Source of the DNA: Perkinsus olseni
Lineage: Eukaryota > Perkinsozoa > Perkinsida
Assembly: GCA_013115125.1 (NCBI GenBank)
Contig: JABANN010000431.1
Span: 1-29,597 of the forward strand
Length of the DNA: 29,597 nt
Direction of reading: 5' to 3'
In this document: positions 10,667 to 21,387 of the stretch, in pieces
How positions within the stretch are numbered: position 1 is the stretch's first letter
How the letters are laid out: each line of letters opens with the position of its first letter
The notes under the pieces: model-generated
The model's database searches: none
Seen by the model: only the letters and a program-made list of their open reading frames with translations
Told to the model about the DNA's origin: nothing
Position numbers and translations under genes: made by a program

Positions 10667-11148
10667 TAAATTATGGTCGGACATGCGCCTTCCTGTTGTG
10701 TTTGATATGCAAGTATTCCTTTCGACATAGAACAAGGCATTGGGCGGACACTTAACGCAACAAATTCCACGGGCTGGGCTGGGCTGAGCTGTAAGCTGGT
10801 CTGAAGACAATGGCGTTGTAAGAATCAGCATCTATTAGGTCCGCACTGGACCGGCAAAGTGAAGTACACTGCACAAGCATATACCAAAGCTTTCCGCTGA
10901 AGCTGCTCACGGCCGGCTGTAGCTGTCTAAAGCCGGCGTTGGGGCTGGACCTCAGGATGCAAGGCGTGAGGAGCACGTCGTAGGTCTCGTAGTATCATCT
11001 TGTTCGGGTAAGGTTAAGGCCTTGGAATACACAATCTTCACACGACAGCCTTCACAGAGATACCTGACAGTAAGGAGACTGTCAGTGCGTCTAAGTGGAA
11101 GCCTCACCCTTCTTTGGTCATGTTATCCACGCGTATCTTAGGTTGAAG
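10667..11148. other. Intergenic region
   Basis: No gene is supported. The stretch holds a short GGGCT tandem run (about 10773-10787), a 7-bp inverted repeat at 10912-10937 and an 8-bp inverted repeat at 11064-11085 (CTGACAGT, six bases, ACTGTCAG). Their lengths are within what chance allows. Confidence 0.4.
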
Positions 11149-11361
11149 ATGGGCCGCCATGATGGAAGGCCCAAGCTCTTAAGATATCTCCCTAAGCATC
11201 GACTCGTCTCGAATAAACCCAGCAAGCCAGGAGAGCCGCCGTCGCAGGAAGTCGATGAGGACCTGCACGCGGGAGTACATAAGAGCTTCACTACCGTGAA
11301 GTCCTCAAGATACCGTCCAATTCCGCTCCTTCGTAGCGACGTATTGTTGCCATCGGGCTGA
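11149..11361 (+). CDS. Possible small basic protein (unproven)
   Basis: This is an uninterrupted 70-codon frame starting ATGGGCCGCCATGATGG and ending TGA at 11359. The product is basic with proline- and arginine-rich stretches (MGRHDGRPKLLRYLPKHR at the start). It has no signal peptide, membrane segment or recognisable domain, and no splice-supported extension. It lies convergent with the coiled-coil gene ending at 11523. It may be a real short gene or a chance open frame. Confidence 0.2.
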   Translation: MGRHDGRPKLLRYLPKHRLVSNKPSKPGEPPSQEVDEDLHAGVHKSFTTVKSSRYRPIPLLRSDVLLPSG

Positions 11362-11522
11362 TAACCGCGAGAATCTGAGGGAGGGGAGGATTACCTCCCC
11401 CTCACATCACGCACGAGCAGGCAGTGGCACGGCCGGAATCAACTGCAGCTTCTGAGTCTCAAAGGCAAACGAGATAGCGGGCAGTAGGAGAGAGAGAAGG
11501 CCATTCGAGCTCTCCGAAGAGC

Positions 11523-13733
11523 CTACGTGACGTCTGTGGCTCTGACCGTTCGAGCGTGGTACTTGTCCTTCACCCGCCAGAGTTGCGCTCGATGCTCATG
11601 CTCAACTCCCTCCAGCCTCTGTGTAAGCTCCTTCACATGGATCTTCAGTTCACCTGTGAAACAAACATCATTCGGTAAAGCCATCTTCTGCCTCTCAACG
11701 CACCGATCCGTGACGCCTTCTCGGCGATCTCCTTGTCTCGGAGGCCAACCGTTCCAACCAGGACTTGTCTGAGCCGTTCTGTTTCACCGAGCTCTCTTCT
11801 CAAGTCCCTCATCTGCATCTCGAGCCTATGAGAAAGAAAGATACCCCGCGTAACCCCACGAGCTCGCTGCTCACCTCAGCTGCGGTCTAACCCTTCGCCA
11901 GGCATCCCACGCGAACAGCCGATTGGCTTTGGTAGTGGGCCGGAGCAACCTCTGCACCTTTGCCTCGGCCATCGTCCGCATCCGTAGAGTGACGCGATCG
12001 TAGTCTGCCAGAAGATCATTCCGTTGGTAGCGAGCGATCACTGAAACCTCACTGTCTTCCATGCGACGCTTCTCTCCCTGCAGCTTCGTAACTTCCTTCT
12101 CTAGACCACCGATCCTCTCCCGGTGCCGAGCATCACTTTCGACTGACCCAGACAGGAAACTCACGCTCGCTCGTCGCGGCAGCTAACAGCCTGGATCATA
12201 GCTTAAGTCTCACCTGCTTCCCTACGAGCCCCAGACAGCTGCCCACTGCGATAAAGGCTCTCAAGCACCTAGCCAAGCACGATACCAATGATGTTGTCAA
12301 CGATTTCGCGAGTATACCCTTCTCTGGAGATCCGCGTCATGAACTTTCTCGAGGCATACTTCTAGCCTGCTGAGGTGACGGGTGCAAATGTCCTCATGAT
12401 GAGCAAGGGCGACTTCAAGATGCGTTGTTTGCTCCTTCTGCCACCTGTCGGGACGATCGGATTAAAACACACCTGAGATGCTTCGCGTGAGACATCCGTT
12501 GCGTCGCAGCTCACAGGAGATTCGCCTCAAGATCGGAGAGCCGAGCTTCGAGACAGACCACTCGTTCTTTCGTCACGTCTCTCTGCGCTCTGGCTTCGTT
12601 ACATGCTTCCCTCCATCTGAACGGTAAATGCTGGGCCTACCGTCTATGACCACGCTACCTGACTTCGCTCCCTGTGATTTGCACCAGCTCTTCATCTCTT
12701 TCCTTGACAAGTTGAAGTGCTTCTTGTACCTGTCGATAGGATTTCCGGAAAGTTTGGTACGGCGACACCATACCTTCGCTTCGCACTCCTCTTTGAGCAT
12801 GTCCACAGCCATTTCATGCTCGGTGATCGTGATGAACTCTTCCTCGTCAGACTCGACCGAATCGGTCATTCCTTCATCTGATGGAGTCAAGTGCATGCCG
12901 TTGAAACCAAAGACCGGACTCCCTCATCCCCGGAATGTGGATTCCGGACCGAGTCGAAAACTATGGACTCAGTTAAATTGAGTTGATGAAGAATTCAATG
13001 GTAATTGGCTCAGTCGGATGATGATTGATTTGACCCGGGGGTCCTCACCGGGCTTGACCCCCTTGTCCTTCAGAGCAGCCGTGACAAGACCATCAATCTT
13101 TTGCTTGCTAGTAACCTGCTCTCCACGAGTACGCTGTGGACGACGAGGCGCATGAGAGCTTCTACCTCAGCGACCTCACGATGACTCGCACGTTTCTGGC
13201 GTTTAGATTCTAGGACGGCCCCGCAGGACCCACACTTGATCCACTCTGGCACCTGCACGATCGCCTGTCGAGGTCACATTGAGGCGCGGGCCCTACTTGA
13301 CGGTCCGTCACGTATTTGGCTCCAACACGTCTCATGCGCCGCTTCCGCCGTAACATTCTGGCGTTCTGTACGCGACCTTCCGCATCCAGCAAGCCGATTC
13401 CCTCGGGATCGAGCTGAGCGACGACAGGTCCGGCACTTCAGAATCATAGGCGTAACGCGGCATGTGGTGTGATTTCGATGACCCACTTGTGCTCTATTAT
13501 GGGAGACGCATCGAGTCGGCATTTCGCCGTTAATTTCCTCATCATCGGAGCTTTCATGTTCCTGACGCGTGAGAATCTCCCGCCGCACTAAGGCTGCCTC
13601 TCTGGATAGCGTGACCACCTGAACAGCCGCTCCCGCTTCCTTCTGCAGCACGCTCGCAAGTCGCTCGCCTCGAAGCACTCACCGTTGGCCGGCGTTGCGC
13701 AATGCTCGCTACTGTCTCATCCCGGTCGGACAT
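11523..13733 (-). CDS. Coiled-coil protein of unknown function
   Basis: Thirteen minus-strand exons stay in phase and encode 488 aa: 13733-13683, 13642-13487, 13413-13312, 13252-13175, 13133-13049, 12922-12774, 12729-12659, 12616-12515, 12444-12318, 12238-12214, 12142-11875, 11825-11704 and 11653-11523. The N-terminal third is charged (SSDDEEINGE, then the very basic RMLRRKRRMRRVGAKY) and carries a CGSC knuckle in WIKCGSCGAVLESKRQKR. An acidic patch follows (SVESDEEEF). From about residue 215 to the end the protein is almost wholly heptad-like, with Leu/Glu/Arg-rich segments such as VQEALQLVKERDEELVQ and IGGLEKEVTKLQGEKRR. One interruption, RLFAWDAWRRVRP, resembles Trp-containing links in centrosomal or basal-body proteins. 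The lone CxxC is not a full zinc finger. A cytoskeletal or flagellar role is inferred from composition only. The 25-nt exon and the acceptor at 12923 are the least certain. It starts 145 bases downstream of the CDC14 stop on the same strand. Confidence 0.7.
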
Positions 13734-13878
13734 TTGTCTCCGTGAAGTTCATCATCGACTGCGTCGTCCAAGTTAAACTGAATTAACAAACTCCACAGTT
13801 GGTTCTCAAAGCGATCCATCACATGGTTCACAACCAACATCACGTCAACAGAGTGGCGACTGATAAACTATGCTGCTT

Positions 13879-15582
13879 TCAATATGAACTCGGCTTCAAG
13901 TCCAACATGGCGCTGATGCACTTTCTCTTGGCGATTAATCTAGCTATTTCTGCCTCTTGCCTCGCTGCAACGAGCCTCTCGCCCTGGCCACGGTCTTCTC
14001 CGTAGTTGGCAGGGTCAATACTATTCGGAAACACGTGCGAGTGGCCAAGATGGGAGGCCCTCAGTGAGTGCTCGGCATCACACAAGAACTGCTGTTGGTG
14101 GCCGAGGATGGAACCAGGGCGACACAGTCTGTTCCAACCGATCCACGCTCGTGCTGGGAACCCATACCGCCTCATGGCGTATAGACCAATGAGACATCCA
14201 GTGCGGCCCAGCCCAGCCTTGCAGTGCACGGCGACGGCTCCGGGCTTGATCGCTTCGATCGCGCTGATGAAGTGGTTCACAATAGAAGGCGATGGGCAGC
14301 TGCCGTCAGGGAAGAAGAGGTCCATGTGAGCGAACCCCGCTGAAGTAAAGCGGCTACGATCGTACAACTTCTGGTTCAACCGAATGATGAGCTTAACGCC
14401 CATGGAGTGGAACATGGCATGATAGTCCTCGGGTATGCGGGCTGAGTAACCACGCGGATCTCTACGCTCGTCGTGTGGGCTCGAAAAGGCGAGTATCTTT
14501 CCAGGTATTATCCAGTTGACGTCGCCGTTGTTGAGGCTGCCGTAGTAGTTGTACTCGTTGACATCGAATTTTCGGGGATCGTACCAGCCCAGTGAATGAG
14601 CATACTCCAAACCGCAGAGGCAATCAAGTATCTGAGACGACCGTAGCGTGCGTGCATGCAGCACAAGCATGCTCACCGTGCACGGATACGGGCAGTCCCC
14701 TACAGAAGCGTCCCTGAAGGGCACGACCGGAGGGTACCCAGCCTCGACACGTTCCAACGCTTCACCAGGAGGGAGCTTGTGGAAAAACATCAGATACGCA
14801 GAGGCTAGGAGAATCGCGTTCGAACCTAAGCAGGCAAGAAACCTAATACTACGGCTTGAGGGTATCGAGAAAACTACGCTTCTCGGGGCGACTGCAGCAG
14901 TAGTGAACTACGGGTCTGTCGTCACGAGCACCGCTCTCGAGCAAGGACTTCACCTAGCAGACGACAGGTCCACTGTATGAAGGCTGTTCATGCGTGCTGC
15001 TACTTTGCGCAAGTAAATGGTGATCTGCGCCAAGTTCAAGGGTCCAAAGTCTCTATAGAACCTATCGTACACGAGCTCGTCATCGATATTCAATAATATC
15101 GGCCTTCTCTTCACGGTGGGATTGATGACCGGGAAGCCGTCCACCACCGTAAAATAGAAGCGTTGTGGTATCAACTCCTTTACAGGGTGACTGGAGACTA
15201 GACCGTCCAAAGCCACTGCCTTGCTGTACCCTCGGTGGTGATGCCTCAACAAGCTCCGATGTGGTACTGAGAACCCGACACGCTTCTCTACGGACTTAGC
15301 TTTCGGGCGCGATGGGAACGCGGGGTAGGCTGAAAATTGTGATGCCGGTGGAAGGCTCGGCCTTGCTTGCCAGTTTTCAACTCTCGATTTCGCAAGTTTC
15401 CTTTCGAATGCTCGCCCAGCATTCCTCTCGTCGTAGCCGCTGCGCAGTAGTTGTACTCCGAGATGATTATGGTAGGTTCGGATGATGGACGGAGAATCAG
15501 GCGGAAGACAACCACTAAGGAAAGTGCGATGAAGCTCGGAATCTGCGGAAACGCCACGCTCGAGGAAATTGTACTTTTCCAA
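13879..15582 (-). CDS. CDC14: CDC14-type dual-specificity protein phosphatase (5' end unresolved)
   Basis: CDC14 phosphatases reverse Cdk phosphorylation at Ser/Thr-Pro sites and act in mitotic exit, cytokinesis or ciliogenesis. Two exons are clear, 14954 upward (open to about 15582) and 14881-13879, joined by a 72-nt intron in phase 2. The N-terminal domain shows QRFYFTVVDG, NIDDELVYDRFYRDFGPLN and SNAILLASAYLMFF, the family's non-catalytic half. The catalytic half shows YYGSLNNGDVNWIIPGKILAF and RLNQKLYD. It ends with the P-loop VHCKAGLGRTG (Cys codon at 14221-14223), LIGLYAMRRYGF and RPGSILGHQQQFL. All key catalytic residues are present. The C-terminal tail after the catalytic domain is short (about 60 residues, Arg/Ala/Glu-rich), unlike the long tails of yeast and vertebrate CDC14. 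The upper end of the first exon is uncertain: the frame has no ATG upstream of the conserved region, so at least one 5' exon lies beyond, or the open stretch above about 15200 is partly non-coding. Confidence 0.9.
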
Positions 15583-17011
15583 GACGTCGTGCGCTCAGCT
15601 CTCGGCGTGCCGCGAGAGCAGCTTGACTTGGGATTGATTAATAACGTGCGAATGGCTTCCAGCAGCCGGAGAGATACTCTCGAGTATATTCATCGATTTT
15701 GCACCGCGCTATTCAAAACCTCTGTGAGGAACGTTAGAGGAGCGGCACACCCCAGTCTTGCGGCGTTCGATAGTTTCAGAGGAAGCGTTTGGTTAGGATG
15801 GCACGGTGAGGGGTTGCTCCGAAGAATCGTGATAAGCTATTATAATAACGGGGGTGTATGCCCGGGGAGCATCGAGGAGGCTGGTTCAGTTCATCTTTGT
15901 AAGACTTGGACTAAACCGCTCTTACCTCTACAACATGAAGTGTCACGAGCAGTCCGTCAGCCCGTGGGGACTCGGAACCCCAAAGGATGCAATGATTTCG
16001 GGCGGATCTCGAGAAGGATGCACAATATGTCTAACGGACTCAGTGAGGTCTCCAACCAAGTTTTCTAGTACTGCCGTGTTACGGAATTGTACTTGGTTCA
16101 ACACAAGCGAGCTCTCAGCTCTCAGAGGGAGTTTGGAGCGACCTCCACGGTATACTCCACTCGATGAGGTATGCTGCGCAGCCACGCAGCATACTCCGGG
16201 CTGAAATTTACAATGGGTTTTGTCTTGTGAATGCGTCTACCTTCTTAGCAGTTCATAGAGGCTGTAACATCGATGGCTGGTCTCTTGATGGCTGGTTAAG
16301 GAACTACTGAGCCCCAAACTGCTTCCCACGATCACGTGCTCGTTAGCAGAGCATCTTGGCTGAGCTGTGGCTGGCGATGCTATCACATGGTCACATCACG
16401 TACTGCTTCCGATAGAACCGTCATATTGGAACGTTCAATGAGGAAGTAAGGGGGATAGCCTCATCCTCTGCAACCGATAGACACGATAGTATAGACCGCA
16501 AGTTCGATTCCCTAAACTTTTACTTTTAACCAGCGAGCAGATCATCATCCCGACAAAACGGCCAGCGGCTGGCCGCCAGCCACCGCCCCCTCCTCCCATT
16601 CCTAGGTCATCACCTGAAAACTCATTGCTCAGCCGCTGCAGCATATCCAATGCTAGCAGGAGGACTTCCATCAGCAGGTCAGCCACGTGTCATTTATAAA
16701 GAGCGTCGACGCGCCATAGAGGACGTATCATAAGATGACGATCTTCTACATGCGACCTGAATCGAAGGGCGAGGAAACAATGCACCCGGGTTCAATCCTA
16801 CCACCCGGCACTCACACAAGAGCTCCACTACGTCGGGCATATAATGGATGTTATGACGAGATCCACTGGGGTCCATCGTTATACTGTCGTCTAAGTCGGG
16901 ATACTAAGGATGCGAAGGAGTGGTATAAACTTGCTAGCATGCGTAATATAGAAATGAACCGCACAATGAGCTGTGAAACTCTCCAATCTCCTAGTATACC
17001 TGCCTAAGCCG
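15583..17011. other. Gene-poor region upstream of CDC14
   Basis: I find no gene I can support. A + strand frame stays open from about 15451 to 16068, antisense to the CDC14 5' exon, and another runs 15854-16204; neither shows a domain or a splice-consistent continuation. The missing CDC14 first exon should be sought here on the minus strand. A perfect 10-bp inverted repeat with a 6-base loop (GTATGCTGCG ... CGCAGCATAC) lies at 16169-16194, and a 7-bp palindrome at 16560-16574. Confidence 0.4.
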
Positions 17012-17301
17012 TCATGGCAGTAACAACAAGGTGCTTTAGTAGGGCGNNNNNNNNNNNNNNNNNNNNNNNNNNNNNNNNNNNNNNNNNNNNNNNNNNNNNN
17101 NNNNNNNNNNNNNNNNNNNNNNNNNNNNNNNNTAGTAGGTAGCGTGGACCACATCATGGACGTGCCAACAGGGGCTTTAGTAGGAGCGTGGACCACATCA
17201 TGGACGTGCCAACAGGTGCTTTAGTAGGAGCGTGGACCACATCATGGACGTGCCAACAGGGGCTTTAGTAGGAGCGTGGACCACATCATGGACGTGCCAA
17301 C
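17012..17301. repeat. 44-bp minisatellite array with an internal assembly gap
   Basis: Three near-identical 44-bp units start at 17171, 17215 and 17259, and a partial unit directly follows the gap at 17133. The core contains GTGGACCACATCATGGACGT, preceded by GGGGCTTTAGTAGGAGC. Units differ by single bases, such as GGGG versus GGTG at the left edge. A degenerate unit before the gap (about 17012-17046) ends at the same TTTAGTAGGG boundary. The period is not a multiple of three and there is no sustained reading frame, so the array is most likely non-coding. Its true copy number is unknown because of the gap. Confidence 0.93.
17047..17132. other. Assembly gap (86 N)
   Basis: Eighty-six undetermined bases lie inside the minisatellite, as expected where reads collapse in a tandem repeat. 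The number of N may not reflect the real length. Confidence 1.
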
Positions 17302-17958
17302 TAACTTTGCTGGCTGCACATCTTACTCATCTTACGTCACTTGCATTTCCCCTACTTTTGACTATGCATCTTTGAAAGTCGAGCTAGTCGGCTCGTCCGC
17401 CTGGCGGCCAGGCTGTGTTAATTCTTCAGAAGTCTGGGACTTCAAGTCTCTTCACGCCATGTGTAATAGCTACGTTTGGTGGATACGATGATAATAAACG
17501 TCGCCCGAATGCTGTCAGTACCATAACTGCCGCACATCGCAATCGTTGCTTTTCCTATCATGCGACTTGATACAATCTCAGCTCTGCTCGCTGCTAGCTT
17601 GGTTCGGCACATTTCGCGACCACGACCAACAGACGCTCTGAGCTTCGATGGAAGCCATTAATGGAACCCCGGTCACCCATTCACCACTGGTGGACCACCA
17701 CGAAGATGGGACATCTACAGGTGCGCAGATGATTCCAATGTAAACGACCTTCAGTGACGTTCCGCGGCATCCGGAGTCCGATACATGAACAATGAACGAA
17801 CAGCGCACAAGATTGTCTCCGACGCTAGCGCAGTGTACTCTCAGTTGGACAAAATTTGTCCGGCAAGTCGTGAAATCTTTACCCAACTCGTGAGTATCGT
17901 TAAGTATGTCATTGTACTGGATACTACTGTAGTTTCTCTTGCCCTATCATCATTCCTC
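17302..17958. other. Region upstream of transporter copy A
   Basis: No independent gene is supported. The frame of copy A is open upstream to an ATG at 17785, so up to 58 extra N-terminal residues are possible. The other copies start close to the conserved KC...GYG/GFG segment, so I treat this stretch as 5' flank. Confidence 0.4.
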
Positions 17959-19705
17959 ATGCGTCTGTGTATTGGTCGTCCCGTGTCACCGCGTAGTGCC
18001 AGGCGAGACCTAGGCCTCCAGAAGTGCATAACATTCTCAGTTCTCAGTATGCTGGGCTTTGGCATCACCAGCTATGTCATGGCGTAAGATACTATCTATC
18101 ACTGCAAAGGCCTCCTTGAGTTTGTGTTTTGTCAGGTTGGCAACCGGTATACTCGAGAGCTCGGTCGAGAAGTATTACTGGATCGGTGCGGAATGGAAGA
18201 TGATGGCAATAATATGGTTGTCAGCGAGCTTACCAGGTACGCGGATTTCCCTCTCGCGGCTGTGATGTTTGCGTATCACCCTTGTCCTTAGGCATCGTCT
18301 GTTACCTTTACCATTGGGTTCGTAACAAGCGTGTAGAGTTCTTCTGGAGTGGTAATACTGGCCAGGCTAATAAAATCACAGTGAAGACGAAGGCTCTCAC
18401 GCTCTTGGGTGGCGTCTTGTTGGGATTGTCTCTAACTCTGATGAAGAAGGCATTCGTGTTCACCAGCCCCGCCGAGAAAGGTAGGACGTGGAAGGCGAGC
18501 CCGTCAGTTCTCAGCGCAATAGCTGTTGATCTGTGTCAGGTCCGGTTACTGCGATCTTAGGGACGGCAATCGTCGTTGTGAGCCTGTACGGTCACTTCGT
18601 TTTCGGCGAGTTGCTCACGAAGAAGCACGTCTTCTTAATTATTGTGGTAGTTGGCCTGCTAGAATCGTCGTGTCTAGCTTGTACTCACGTCGTGGTTGGC
18701 AGATTCTGGTTGGCGTTGTGATATCGTCGCTTGGATCCGGAAGTAGTGGGACTGACGCCCACACCGGCGCCCCTGCAGTTGCGGACTACAAGCCGTATGA
18801 GGCGTTCTCATCGTTCCTCCACAGAGAGACTGTCATCTTCCAACCCAACCAAGCGTCCCCTGTTGGCACCGACCATATACTGGGATTCGCCTTCGCAGTA
18901 AGTCCGTCGTGGTTTTCCTTATCGTAGTTCTCTCGGTGTGTAAAGTGTGTGTTTCTCTTTTCGATGCGTTTTCGCCTCGAATTCTGAGTGCTACTGTTGG
19001 CTCTTTTCGGGCATCGAGGTTGGGACGCGTGACCCATTGTCATGATATCTGTTGTATCAGGTTTTGGCGATGCTTTCAATGTCGGGCACTACGCTCCTTA
19101 TCCGATACAGCGCTATCGGTAAGAACTCGTCATTTCTTTCGTATTCCACTGCGAGTATCGGGATTCTATCCCAGGTAACGTCTCGACATGGAGCGGTTTC
19201 GCTTCAAGACAGTGTGTGTTGTCTGTGATGGCCCTTGTGGCTGGGTTTACCTTGGCAAGGAGCGATGATAACCAGGACTTGCCCGCTACAGTCCTACCCA
19301 ATGAAGTCATTGGTTTGGCAGTAATTGCCGGTTTATCGCAAGTAAGAGGCATCTGCCTCAGACCTGTCCGGTGAAATTGAGCTGGGCTTTATTATTTCAT
19401 TTTAGGCCCTCGCGATATTCGCGTTGAACGCTGCCCTGCTGTATCCTTCGACGAGCCTGGTTAACGTCATCGCGTCCTCGCACTCCGTAGTTGTGCTCTT
19501 CCTCAATCTTGCAATAGATGGACTGCTACCATGCTTGTCTCAATTGGTCGGTATGTCTATTCTTCTTACTGGTGTCATTCTAAGTTCGCTGCTGCCCCCT
19601 TCAACATCGCAAGACGAAATCGTCGCAGAGGGCAAGAACAGAGCTCTGCAGGTGGATAACCAGTCCACTCGAGAGAGCCTGTTGGACCACAGCAGCCTTG
19701 TGTAA
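17959..19705 (+). CDS. Multi-span transporter, drug/metabolite-transporter (EamA-like) type, copy A
   Basis: Eight in-phase exons are 17959-18083, 18136-18236, 18292-18480, 18540-18643, 18703-18897, 19061-19118, 19175-19341 and 19406-19705, encoding 412 aa. About ten hydrophobic segments occur in two halves. Shared landmarks are LGFGITSYV, IGAEWKMMAIIWL, LMKKAFVFTSPAEKG, ITAILG-like TAILGTAIVVVSLYGHFVFGE, LLIRYSAIG and STSLVNVIASSHSVVVLFL. The layout and the GE-type half-ends suggest a DMT-superfamily carrier; the substrate is unknown. Exon 5 carries an extra hydrophilic insert of about 27 residues (around ADYKPYEAFSSF) compared with copy D, in a predicted loop. It keeps the intron after FAFA that copies B and C lack. 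It is the only + strand member, tail-to-tail with copy B. The upstream ATG at 17785 is an alternative start. Confidence 0.83.
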
Positions 19706-21387
19706 TTGATGATTCTTAAGAATGTCTAATCTGGTTTCATTCTGGATGATTCGTAGCGGAAGTATGTCTAACAGCTAGTCGTTCGAACATCAACAACATT
19801 ACTTTTTATATGAACTCGCTCTAAGACGTCGAGTCAGCGTGTATAGATCGTATGAGCTCGAGCTCGAGCGATCAACTATTATTATCATTCTTAGTGGCTA
19901 AGACAGGCCTCGAGTACTTAGCAGCTATTATTTACGATTTGTTACGTGACTGTACTGTGACTGTCCGTCATCGCGGCATTCAACGCGATGCCAGTCGTGT
20001 TATAGAGGAATCGCTCACACGCTTTATTTTCATTTTTTAGGGTTTCCTGTTCTCACAGCTTGAGTTATGTAGTGGGAGGGTTGACGATCGAGGGGTTTGT
20101 AACGCCACGACTTAGTGTTGCGCTTGTTTGAACGCAACACTGATTATCGCCTACAGTTTTTTACGTTTCTTGCAGAAGGATAGCGCCAAACGTTTTCGTA
20201 GTGTGGAGTAATCCATTTCTCATAATGTGTTTGACAGTGTGTGCTCGATGGTGCTCGGCAATGATGACCCAGTCTACATCCTACATTGCAAGTTGTTGGT
20301 TATTTCCGCAGAAAGTGGGTGTATGAATTGTGAGTAGCGCTGCGTTGAGGAGCCGTTGCGGAACTCCTGTGCGGCGTGAAACCGGGTTACCATTGCGTTT
20401 GAGGGCAAGACTCCACATTCCGGGAGTCTCGGTCCTTCGCGAGATAATTTATGCGAGCAGCTAAGTCGAAGCCGTTTTCGCATCGTTCAACAGCCTAGGG
20501 TGGCGCGGGTCAGCGCCTTGAGGTCGCGGCCACCGTGAACATGGCGGAGCCGGATTCTCTGCTGGGCCATATGAGATCGATTCCAACTCCAAAGACTACT
20601 GCTGCTGATGCAGATCTGCGAATACATGCAGATTATGTGCACATTGGGTGTAGCTACATAGATGAAGCACCCGGTTGATCGTACCTAGCGATCGAGTTTA
20701 AGTCCCCATGCCATGAAGTTAGTGGCTCATAAAGCTCGGCATAAGCTGCCGGCCCGGGCCTCCTTGTGTGTAGGTGACGCTATCGCCGCTATAGGGCATT
20801 CGTTCTTAATAGCGAGGAGGTGAGGAGCTTCGTCTTTGAAAGAGGCTCCCGCTTGTGGACCGAGTTAGGCAGGGTCATTGCGTAGAGACGTCGGGCACTT
20901 AACGGGCTTTGTAGCGGCAACCTTGGACTACACGTTGTGAGGGAGAACTTGCACTCCTCACTGAAGTCCTGGCTCTTAATTTGTTACCCGATTACTGTCA
21001 TGTAGTGCACATTCGCAATTATGCAAACTCGCGCATGGAAGCTACCTTCCGACCTCTGTGTAGTACTCGCTTCCGGGATCACTGCCGTCATGCTAGTGAC
21101 TTCGTCGCAGACACTCACTCTCCCCTCAACTTACTCACGACTATGAAACTCGACAAGCCAACTTCTAAGATACGTAACACGTCGGATATTATCGCCGGAT
21201 GACGAAACAGACTCGTGTTCGCGTTCAAATGAGAGACAGACAGTCGTGAGATAGAGTAATGAAAATGCGAAATCAGACGACGATTAAACACAGGTGATAA
21301 TAAGAGCTCGATAAATATTCCAAAATAGTAAGACATGGACATCATGAAGGCGAAGGTATCAACACACTATTGATACGCCCAGTCTAC
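19706..21387. other. 1.7-kb region between convergent transporter copies A and B
   Basis: I see no gene. Small open frames on both strands have no family resemblance and no splice support. A perfect 9-bp inverted repeat with a 10-base loop (AGTGTTGCG ... CGCAACACT) lies at 20114-20141, 409 bases after the copy A stop. Both genes end towards this stretch, so it should contain their polyadenylation signals, but I cannot point to them. Confidence 0.45.

Noticed and set aside
12887-12896. Stop/start overlap that would split the coiled-coil gene in two at about 12890
   Set aside because: An acceptor at 12923 joins VKPG to SPVFGFNGMHLTPSDEG in phase and gives one continuous protein, which explains both halves better.
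15451-16204. Long + strand open frames antisense to the CDC14 5' region
   Set aside because: They overlap a conserved phosphatase exon at one end, show no domain and have no splice-supported extension; they are kept only as a note.
565-20141. Perfect short inverted repeats at several intergenic sites (565-584, 11064-11085, 16169-16194, 20114-20141)
   Set aside because: Counting all loops up to 10 bases, about five 8-bp, one 9-bp and less than one 10-bp stem are expected by chance in 30 kb. The set does not clearly exceed that, and the sequences are unrelated.
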